Shown piece after piece: positions 1-5,773 of a DNA stretch of 6,632 nucleotides. Below the pieces are notes generated by a model that was not told the DNA's origin, searched no databases, and saw only the letters and a list, made by a program, of their open reading frames with translations. The stretch is from the NCBI GenBank assembly GCA_913056425.1, contig CAJXLR010000090.1, positions 1 to 6,632 of the forward strand, read 5' to 3'. The position numbers and the translations under genes were made by a program. Position 1 is the stretch's first letter. Each line of letters opens with the position of its first letter. The stretch is from an uncultured Bacteroidota bacterium. Lineage in GTDB: Bacteria > Bacteroidota > Bacteroidia > NS11-12g > UBA9320.

Positions 1-146
1 GCCAGTATGGATGTATCACCAACATACGTACCCATGAAGGGTAGGGCATTGTAACGCTCCTCTGCCTGTTGCCAAATCAGAAAGAGAATTACAGGTACCA
101 CCAAGAAGAGAACGAGCGCTATTTTCCCCTTCTTATTCTTATTCAT
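1..146 (-). CDS. SCO-family copper chaperone, N-terminal part (gene runs off the window)
   Basis: This is the first 48 codons of a gene that continues past position 1. An ATG at 144-146 opens a frame without stops. The protein begins with a Lys/Asn-rich stretch (MNKNKKGK), followed by a single hydrophobic segment at about residues 9-24 ending in LIW. The juxtamembrane part that follows contains QQAEERYNALPFMG. This layout (short basic N-terminus, one membrane anchor, then a short linker leading to an 'LP-x-x-G' step before a thioredoxin-like domain) is what Bacteroidota SCO1/SenC proteins look like, and SCO is the usual gene after subunit IV in such operons. SCO proteins deliver copper to the CuA site of subunit II from the periplasmic side of the membrane. 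The diagnostic CxxxC and distal His are outside the window, so the family call rests on the N-terminus and context. The start lies 10 bases after the preceding stop and lacks a clear Shine-Dalgarno. Confidence 0.72.
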   Translation of the reverse strand, partial: MNKNKKGKIALVLFLVVPVILFLIWQQAEERYNALPFMGTYVGDTSIL

Positions 147-156
147 AGAAATCTTA

Positions 157-516
157 TTACCAGTTCAGGTAGTTCCAGAAATCTGCTTCCTTGAGCAAGA
201 GAACAATCAAATAGACCACACCTATCATGGGTAGGACGATGGACATTTTGAGAGACTTGTGCTCGTATGTTAAGTGCATAAACACATAAACGATGAAAGC
301 GGCTTTAACAATTCCAAGAATGATGAAGGTAACGTTTCGTGACATACCCGGATCCATCATAAAGTAAAGAACAACGTCGATGATGGTTAGGGCTAATAGT
401 AGCCAGAATGTTTTCCAAAGTGCGCGAGTACCATGCGAATGTGCTTTTGGTACCCATACGGTTGGATCGTAGTTTTCTTCGTCGTGAATGTCTACAGTTT
501 TATTTTGATGTGCCAT
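157..516 (-). CDS. ctaF: Cytochrome c oxidase subunit IV-type small membrane protein
   Basis: The 119-residue protein has a hydrophilic N-terminus (about residues 1-32, His- and acid-containing) followed by three predicted membrane helices at about 34-52, 61-82 and 90-108, and ends in an aromatic tail (FWNYLNW). The second helix carries KAAFIVYVFMHLTYE. A Lys in the helix start and an 'FMHL' end are typical of the bacterial subunit IV/CtaF-CyoD-like family that packs on the oxidase core. It has no metal-binding role; family members are thought to stabilise the complex or help its assembly. It follows the long subunit III gene by 21 bases and precedes the SCO-like gene by 10 bases, which supports the call. 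The start is an ATG with a CTTTAAGAA element eight bases upstream, the same arrangement as before coxA. Length is normal for the family. The gene symbol is by analogy. Confidence 0.9.
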   Translation of the reverse strand: MAHQNKTVDIHDEENYDPTVWVPKAHSHGTRALWKTFWLLLALTIIDVVLYFMMDPGMSRNVTFIILGIVKAAFIVYVFMHLTYEHKSLKMSIVLPMIGVVYLIVLLLKEADFWNYLNW

Positions 517-524
517 GGTGGAAT

Positions 525-533
525 TTCTTAAAG
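525..533 (-). promoter_or_regulatory. Possible translation leader element before ctaF
   Basis: The minus strand reads CTTTAAGAA, ending eight bases before the ctaF ATG. The identical nine bases occur at the same distance before coxA (5754-5762), and a near copy (CTTTAGAA) lies four bases before the long subunit III gene. No Shine-Dalgarno is present in these leaders, as is usual in Bacteroidota, so an A-rich element at fixed distance could aid initiation. Function is inferred only; chance is possible in AT-rich leaders. Confidence 0.25.
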
Positions 534-537
534 TGTA

Positions 538-1329
538 CTAGATCAGATAGAAGAATGTGAAAACGAATACCCATACTAGGTCTACAAAGTGCCAGTAAAG
601 ACCAACTTTCTCAACCATTTCGTAGTGACCGCGTCGCTCATACGTTCCGCGCAATACGTTTAAGTAGATAATGATATTTAACACAACACCACTAAATACG
701 TGGAATCCGTGAAATCCTGTTACCAAGAAGAATAATGCCGCAAAGGTTACAGGTCCAAATGGGTTTGTAAATAGCTTAGCACCTTCTCCGATAAACATAG
801 TCCACTCCCAAGCCTGACAGCCTAAGAACATGAAACCACCAACAATAGTGAGGAGCATATAGAGTTGGACTTTATTCTTCTCCATCCTTTGTCCTGCTTC
901 CACGGCAAGTACCATGGTTACACTACTCAGGATGAGAATGAAGGTCATCAAACTCACGAACATAAGAGGTAAGTGAAGGTGAGTACCAGGGAAGTGGTTG
1001 AAAACCATATCAGGAGCCGGCCAGTGCGACTCAGAGAATACTCCTTTCATTTGCATGCTTTCAACAAAACCATGATCGTGGAATGCTTCGTGATTGTCGG
1101 TTTTAAATGGTACCACGTTATGTTTTACCCAGGTTTGAACTTCTGCCGGTACTGATTCTTCTGCTGATGGAAACGAGAACCGCACGGCTCCGTATCCAAC
1201 TAGTAGAGATGAAAAAGTAAAAGCGTCAGACAAAAGGAAAAACCACATCATCAGTTTTCCATAACTGATTTTGAACGGGGATTTACCTCCAGCCCAAGTA
1301 GGTTTTGTGCTTACAGCGTGATTTGACAT
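538..1329 (-). CDS. coxC: Cytochrome c oxidase subunit III, canonical long copy
   Basis: This 263-residue membrane protein is the fuller of two tandem subunit III genes. It shows the family end motif YWHFVDLVWVFVF with H247, D250 and W253 intact, the HGFHVFSG helix (H207, H210), and QAWEW at about 172-176. Predicted helices fall near residues 25-46, 120-143, 155-171, 192-223 (two helices) and 243-262. Subunit III binds lipid at the side of subunit I and keeps the proton uptake path active during turnover; it holds no redox centre. Between the first two helices is a hydrophilic loop of about 70 residues containing eight histidines (70, 80, 84, 86, 102, 112, 117, 119), more than a minimal subunit III needs. 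It starts at an ATG six bases after the stop of the short subunit III gene, so the two are likely translated from one message. The start MSNHAVSTKP precedes a normal N-terminus, and no upstream alternative is needed. Confidence 0.95.
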   Translation of the reverse strand: MSNHAVSTKPTWAGGKSPFKISYGKLMMWFFLLSDAFTFSSLLVGYGAVRFSFPSAEESVPAEVQTWVKHNVVPFKTDNHEAFHDHGFVESMQMKGVFSESHWPAPDMVFNHFPGTHLHLPLMFVSLMTFILILSSVTMVLAVEAGQRMEKNKVQLYMLLTIVGGFMFLGCQAWEWTMFIGEGAKLFTNPFGPVTFAALFFLVTGFHGFHVFSGVVLNIIIYLNVLRGTYERRGHYEMVEKVGLYWHFVDLVWVFVFTFFYLI

Positions 1330-1335
1330 AATCTT

Positions 1336-1944
1336 CTAAAGTTGCGGTGCAAAATATAAAAATAGGTATAAATACATCCATAGGATTCCCACGAAGTGCC
1401 AATATGTATTACACATACTAATGGACAATGTGTTCTTCTTATGAACTTTCAGTAATAGACTTTTGATAAATACGATTGCAACAAACACCAAACCTCCAAC
1501 GAGGTGAAGTAAGTGAAGTGCTACCAACGCAATGATAAAGGATCCGGAAACCATTCCTCCCTCGCTGCCATTGTCAGGAGAGAAGTAAATACCACGTCCG
1601 GCTAAATCCATAAACCCTTCGTACTGGAACAATACGAACGACAATCCAGCTAAAAATGTCACAGCTAAACTTATCTGTGTGATTTTGATATTATCACGCT
1701 TAGCATGATAGAAGGCTAGGATCATGGTTGCAGAACTCACCACTACTGCTACAGTAGATGCAACGAATTGCGCCGGGAGTTCAAAATTGAACCAGTTACC
1801 TTCTGCTTTACGAACAATAAACGCACTTGTTAAACCGGCAAACAACATCACCATGCCAATAATCATTAGCATTAAAGCGAATTGTTTTGGGTGCATTTTA
1901 CCCTTTTTGTCTCTGTGCGTTTCCATATGTACTGCTGCTTCCAT
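1336..1944 (-). CDS. Cytochrome c oxidase subunit III-like protein, short copy
   Basis: The 202-residue protein belongs to the heme-copper oxidase subunit III family but is diverged from its downstream neighbour. Predicted helices lie at about residues 21-45, 57-79, 87-106, 132-162 (long, perhaps with a turn) and 180-198. The terminal motif reads YWHFVGILWMYLYLF: H183 and W189 are kept, but the usual Asp is Gly186. The LHLLHLVGG segment (H144, H147) corresponds to HGFHVFSG in the long copy. Tandem subunit III genes of this kind are known from Bacteroidota oxidase operons, so this is probably an added structural subunit and not a decaying duplicate; the frame is intact. The ATG at 1942-1944 lies two bases after the ctaB stop, which suggests translational coupling. 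A second ATG at residue 7 is a possible alternative start. Its specific role in the complex is not known to me. Confidence 0.9.
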   Translation of the reverse strand: MEAAVHMETHRDKKGKMHPKQFALMLMIIGMVMLFAGLTSAFIVRKAEGNWFNFELPAQFVASTVAVVVSSATMILAFYHAKRDNIKITQISLAVTFLAGLSFVLFQYEGFMDLAGRGIYFSPDNGSEGGMVSGSFIIALVALHLLHLVGGLVFVAIVFIKSLLLKVHKKNTLSISMCNTYWHFVGILWMYLYLFLYFAPQL

Positions 1945-1946
1945 AT

Positions 1947-2843
1947 CTAAATTTTATCCAAAACGAATGATAGTAATACTACCGGGTTATAAATTATAGA
2001 ATAAAACATCAGTTTTTTAGCGTCTTTGGTTGAACAGGTTCTATGAAACTGAATACCTTGTTTCAAGAAGAATAATCCTGCAACAACGGCAATTATCATC
2101 GATACAATACCCGTTATGCCCAACCAGTATGGGAGCATGCTTATTGGTAGTAAGAGGGCAATGTACCAGATGGTCAATGCGGTTGATCTTTTATCTTTTC
2201 CTAATTTGGAAGGTAATAGTCTGTAGCCGGCACGTTGGTAATCATCATCCAAAACCCAGGCGATAGCCCAAAAATGAGGGAACTGCCAGATGAATTGAAG
2301 TGCAAATAGTGCCCATCCACCCCAAGAAAGACTTCCTGTAGCTGCTACCCAACCCAATAGAGGAGGAATTGCTCCTGGGAAGGCACCAACAAATACGGCG
2401 ATTGGACTTACCCGCTTGAGCGGTGTATATAAGAATGCATAGCTCAACAATGCAAATAAACCTAAGTATCCACTTAGCTGGTTTAAATATGTTGCGAGTA
2501 CGTAAACACCAACAAATCCAGCAACTAAACAGAAGATCGCTGCTTCTTGAACCGACATTCGATTTGTGGCAACCGGTCTATTGTTGGTACGCACCATTAG
2601 TTTGTCGAAGTCTTTCTCAATGATTTGATTCAAACCATTGGATGAAGCGACAACTAAGAATCCTCCCACAATCAACGCCCACAAACCAGTAAATTCGGTT
2701 TGACCGTTGGCTGCTATCAAGTAACCTAGCACAGCAGATAATACAACGGTGAAGGTCAAACGCGTTTTTGCCAATTGGTGGTAATCTCGAATTTTCGAGG
2801 CTATACTCAAAGGCAATATGTTCGCTACCGATTTAGTTGACAT
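1947..2843 (-). CDS. ctaB: Protoheme IX farnesyltransferase (heme O synthase)
   Basis: The enzyme is a multi-pass membrane prenyltransferase of the UbiA superfamily that adds a farnesyl group from farnesyl diphosphate to the vinyl group of heme B, giving heme O. With an ATG start at 2841-2843 it has 298 residues, normal for the family. The first prenyl-diphosphate site is NQIIEKDFDKLMVRTNNRP (N72, E76, D80, numbered from this start); the first acidic position is Glu where many relatives have Asp. The second site is DDYQRAGYRLLP (D200, D201), preceded by IWQFPHFWAIAW. YTPLKR is also present. An in-frame TTG 24 bases further upstream could extend the protein by eight residues, but the ATG is preferred because family N-termini are short before the first helix, which follows KTRLTF. 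The start overlaps the ctaA end by 11 bases and the stop is two bases before the short subunit III gene. Its product is the substrate of the adjacent CtaA. Confidence 0.96.
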   Translation of the reverse strand: MSTKSVANILPLSIASKIRDYHQLAKTRLTFTVVLSAVLGYLIAANGQTEFTGLWALIVGGFLVVASSNGLNQIIEKDFDKLMVRTNNRPVATNRMSVQEAAIFCLVAGFVGVYVLATYLNQLSGYLGLFALLSYAFLYTPLKRVSPIAVFVGAFPGAIPPLLGWVAATGSLSWGGWALFALQFIWQFPHFWAIAWVLDDDYQRAGYRLLPSKLGKDKRSTALTIWYIALLLPISMLPYWLGITGIVSMIIAVVAGLFFLKQGIQFHRTCSTKDAKKLMFYSIIYNPVVLLSFVLDKI

Positions 2844-3867
2844 GGAGGCGATTAGATTTAATCTCAAAAATCATTAGGTATATGAAACCAACCACGGTTA
2901 AACTACCTAATGTAACATGTATAAGTTGAGCCATTACCGGGAATCCAAATCGTATATTGGATATACCGCTTAATGCTTGAACAATCAAAACGCCAATCAT
3001 AAGAAGCAACAATAGGCTTGTAAATGGGCGATTCGTTTTACTTCGGTTTTGCAGATAGGCGATTACAACAACTACTCCACTTACAAGAGCAAGCACTCTG
3101 TGAATATTGAACGTTACACCTAGAATCTCCATGTAGTTGGCCATCGATATTTCAGATCCAACCTTGGACGCAGAATCAACCAGCTCTCGAACGCCCGTTC
3201 CAGTAATGAGTTGCAGGACAGACAATACCAAACCAGCACCGATCAACACAGTAATGGTTTTGCTCGAATTTCCTTCAGCTTTTTTGTTCCATGTGTTCGC
3301 AAGCAAGAAGAAAGCAACTGCGATGAAAGCTAGCACAAAATGGAGTGTTACCACACCACCAAGTAAATCTGTGTCAACAACAACACTGCCTAGCCATGCA
3401 TTGAACAAAACGAATAACAGTCCCAATCCTGTTAGTACCGTTATCACACTTTTTTTTCGGATGAATTGAAGAGAAGATACTGCGGCTAATAACGTGATAA
3501 TACCGGTTAACGCACCCCAAAGTCGGTTTATGTACTCGGTGTAGGTCTTACGGACATTAAAGGCATGAGGTTCCATCGAAACGGAATTCTCTCGTAACGC
3601 TTTAGCCTTGATAGCCCAACCTATATTATCTAGCGTATTCGCCAATTTGTGTACTTTCTCTTTTCGTTCTTTTAAATAGTCTTGTTCATAACCTTTGGGA
3701 AGTTCATCTGCAGAAGTGGGAGGTATCCAGACGCCAAAACACTTCGGCCAATCGGGACAACCCATTCCGGAACCGGTTGTTCGTACCAAACCGCCAAGGA
3801 AGAATAGAATAACTATGCTCCAGACAGAGAAGGTAGAAAACCGATTAAAGAACTTCGGCTTAAACAA
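2833..3867 (-). CDS. ctaA: Heme A synthase (COX15/CtaA family)
   Basis: This membrane monooxygenase-like enzyme oxidises the C8 methyl of heme O to a formyl group, making heme A for subunit I. At 344 residues it has the eight-helix layout of the family in two halves. Visible signatures are GGLVRTTGSGMGCPDWPKC at about 25-43, with a Cys pair (C37, C43) in the first outer loop; EYINRLWG at 111-118; H176 in TLHFVLA; H256 in NIHRVLAL; and H317 in QLIHVTLG. The usual ExxHR is ExxNR here, so one expected heme-ligand His is Asn114; the other three His are kept. The start must be the TTG at 3865-3867. In the same frame only one codon (GAC) separates it from the coxA stop, and no ATG or GTG occurs before the conserved motif. 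The N-terminus so obtained (about 13 residues, basic, before the first helix) is normal. The 3' end overlaps ctaB by 11 bases. Confidence 0.95.
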   Translation of the reverse strand: MFKPKFFNRFSTFSVWSIVILFFLGGLVRTTGSGMGCPDWPKCFGVWIPPTSADELPKGYEQDYLKERKEKVHKLANTLDNIGWAIKAKALRENSVSMEPHAFNVRKTYTEYINRLWGALTGIITLLAAVSSLQFIRKKSVITVLTGLGLLFVLFNAWLGSVVVDTDLLGGVVTLHFVLAFIAVAFFLLANTWNKKAEGNSSKTITVLIGAGLVLSVLQLITGTGVRELVDSASKVGSEISMANYMEILGVTFNIHRVLALVSGVVVVIAYLQNRSKTNRPFTSLLLLLMIGVLIVQALSGISNIRFGFPVMAQLIHVTLGSLTVVGFIYLMIFEIKSNRLHVN

Positions 3868-3870
3868 GTC

Positions 3871-5745
3871 TTACGCTCTTCCTAGTCCAAACCAGTTTTT
3901 AATCAAAGCGAAGAGCATAACATTGTCTTTCTCTTCAACTTCTTTCGCATCGCTGGTATCCGGTTTCGTAGGACTTACATATACCTCTTCACTAGATCCC
4001 GTATCCGGAACGTTTTGAGGAATAAAGTCAGAATCCGCATCCGGACGGCTGTAATCATATGGCCAACGGTAAACAGTTGGAATCTCTCCCTCCCAGTTTC
4101 CGTGGATGTGCTCCACAGGAGCTGTCCATTCCAAGGTATTTGCTTCCCAAGGGTTCTGAACTGATTTCTCTCCAACGAAGATGCTGCTGAAGAAGTTGTA
4201 CAAGAAGATAATCTGTGCAACACCCCCAAGAATTGCTGCTAGCGTGATGAAGACGTTTACGTCTAACCATGGAGCAAATTCAGGAAGAATGTTGAACGAG
4301 TAGTATCTACGTGGTACACCAGCCAAACCTTGGAAGTGCATTGGGAAGAACACTAAGTATGCTGATACGAAAGTTAGCCAGAAGTGGATGTAACCCAACG
4401 TTTTGTTCATCATACGACCAAACATTCTTGGATACCAGTGATAAATACCGGCCATCATTCCCATAATCGCAGAACTACCCATTACCAAGTGGAAGTGAGC
4501 GACTACGAAATACGTATCATGCAGTGTAATATCAAGTGCAGCATTTCCAAGGAATAATCCTGTTAATCCACCTGTGATGAACAGCGATACAAGTCCAATA
4601 GCGAACATCATACCGTTTGTGAATCGTATACTACCTCGCCACAGTGTTGCCAGATAGTTAAATGTTTTCACCGCCGACGGAACAGCGATAATCAAAGTCA
4701 TAATCAAGAACACGGTTCCCAACAACGGGTTCATACCTGTGATGAACATGTGGTGTCCCCATACTAGGAACGAAAGAACCGAGATACCCATCAGGGAAAT
4801 AATCATCGCAGTGTATCCAAAGATTGGTTTACGAGCGTTCACGGCAATCACCTCAGAAGTGATTCCCAGTGCAGGCATAATGATGATGTATACCTCAGGG
4901 TGTCCCAAGAACCAGAACAAGTGCTGGAATAGAATTGGGCTACCACCGGTTTGCTCAAGAGCTCCAACACCTCCACCTAAGAATATGTCTGATAGATAGA
5001 AGCTCGTACCGGCAAGACGGTCAAACATCAACAACAAACCACCTCCCAAAAGTACAGGGAAAGACAAAAGTCCAAGGATGGCAGTTAGTAAGAATGCCCA
5101 TATGGTAAGAGGTAGTCTGTTCATAGACATACCCTTTGTACGCATGTTAAGTACTGTAGCAATGTAGTTGATACCACCAAGAAGCGCGGATACAATGAAG
5201 AGGATGATAGCAGTTAACCACAACGTCATACCTAGTCCTGAACCAGGCATTGCTTTCTCCAGTGCACTCAAAGGTGGGTAAACAGTCCAACCACCTGATG
5301 CAGGTCCGGTCTCAACGAACATGCTGCTCATCAGAACAACACTCGATAGGAAGAAGAACCAGTATGACAACATGTTCATAAATGGTGATGCCATATCTCG
5401 AGCTCCGACTTGCAATGGAATAAGAAGGTTCGAGAATGTTCCACTAAGTCCTGCTGTAAGTACGTAGAATACCATGATCGTACCGTGGATGGTTACAAGA
5501 CCCATATAGAATCCTGAATCTAATCGACCTTCCGGTGCCCATTTTTCACCAAACAACCATTCAAGGATTGGGAAGCTGGAATCCGGCCACGCTAATTGTA
5601 GACGGAAAAGGATTGACATGGCTACACCGATAACCCCCATGATAATTCCCGTAATCAGGAATTGCTTGGAGATCATCTTGTGATCCATACTGAATATGTA
5701 TTTAGAGATGAATGTTTCTTTGTGATGTCCGTGATCGTTACTCAT
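3871..5745 (-). CDS. coxA: Cytochrome c oxidase subunit I, aa3-type catalytic subunit
   Basis: This is the catalytic core of the oxidase, about 12 membrane helices, reducing O2 to water and pumping protons. Seen ligands: H87 (TIHGTIM) and H419 for heme a; H417 (VAHFH) for heme a3; H282, H331 and H332 for CuB; Y286 of GHPEVY, the expected cross-linked tyrosine. E284 in the same motif, D117 (GARDMA) and N124 mark the D proton channel, and K360 (VPSAVK) the K channel, making this an A1-type oxidase. H409 and D410 match the Mg-site pair. At 624 residues it is somewhat longer than many bacterial homologues. The core resembles Bacteroidota proteins through NTLEWTAPVEHIHGNW (about 536-551); after residue 584 an acidic/Lys-rich linker leads to a hydrophobic terminal stretch (NVMLFALIKNWFGLG). 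The start is an ATG 28 bases after the coxB stop, with His-rich MSNDHGHH and then the usual DHK motif. The stop is three bases before the ctaA start. Confidence 0.98.
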   Translation of the reverse strand: MSNDHGHHKETFISKYIFSMDHKMISKQFLITGIIMGVIGVAMSILFRLQLAWPDSSFPILEWLFGEKWAPEGRLDSGFYMGLVTIHGTIMVFYVLTAGLSGTFSNLLIPLQVGARDMASPFMNMLSYWFFFLSSVVLMSSMFVETGPASGGWTVYPPLSALEKAMPGSGLGMTLWLTAIILFIVSALLGGINYIATVLNMRTKGMSMNRLPLTIWAFLLTAILGLLSFPVLLGGGLLLMFDRLAGTSFYLSDIFLGGGVGALEQTGGSPILFQHLFWFLGHPEVYIIIMPALGITSEVIAVNARKPIFGYTAMIISLMGISVLSFLVWGHHMFITGMNPLLGTVFLIMTLIIAVPSAVKTFNYLATLWRGSIRFTNGMMFAIGLVSLFITGGLTGLFLGNAALDITLHDTYFVVAHFHLVMGSSAIMGMMAGIYHWYPRMFGRMMNKTLGYIHFWLTFVSAYLVFFPMHFQGLAGVPRRYYSFNILPEFAPWLDVNVFITLAAILGGVAQIIFLYNFFSSIFVGEKSVQNPWEANTLEWTAPVEHIHGNWEGEIPTVYRWPYDYSRPDADSDFIPQNVPDTGSSEEVYVSPTKPDTSDAKEVEEKDNVMLFALIKNWFGLGRA

Positions 5746-5753
5746 TTTACTGC

Positions 5754-5762
5754 TTCTTAAAG
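5754..5762 (-). promoter_or_regulatory. Possible translation leader element before coxA
   Basis: The minus strand reads CTTTAAGAA in the 28-base coxB-coxA gap, eight bases before the coxA ATG and followed by an A-rich run (GTAAA) directly at the start. It is identical in sequence and spacing to the element before ctaF (525-533). No GGAGG-like site is present. A role in initiation is inferred, not shown. Confidence 0.25.
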
Positions 5763-5773
5763 ATCGTTTGTGA

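Noticed and set aside
973..1155. Plus-strand open frame of 60 codons opposite the long subunit III gene
   Set aside because: Its sequence shows no family signature and it is fully antisense to a well supported gene; the other plus-strand open frames in the window (for example 1724-1999, 3137-3469, 3695-4018, 4739-4999, 5870-6172) are rejected for the same reason.
1336..1944. Short subunit III-like gene as a pseudogene of the long copy
   Set aside because: The frame is intact, the helices and most motif residues are kept, and the tight spacing on both sides fits an expressed gene.
2844..2867. Longer ctaB start at the TTG at 2865-2867
   Set aside because: The ATG at 2841-2843 gives a normal N-terminus and a short overlap with ctaA; the TTG start would only lengthen the overlap to 35 bases.
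3975..4270. Two other minus-strand open frames within the coxA 3' region
   Set aside because: They overlap the conserved coxA frame (including the NTLEWTAPVEHIHGNW region) and encode no recognisable motif.
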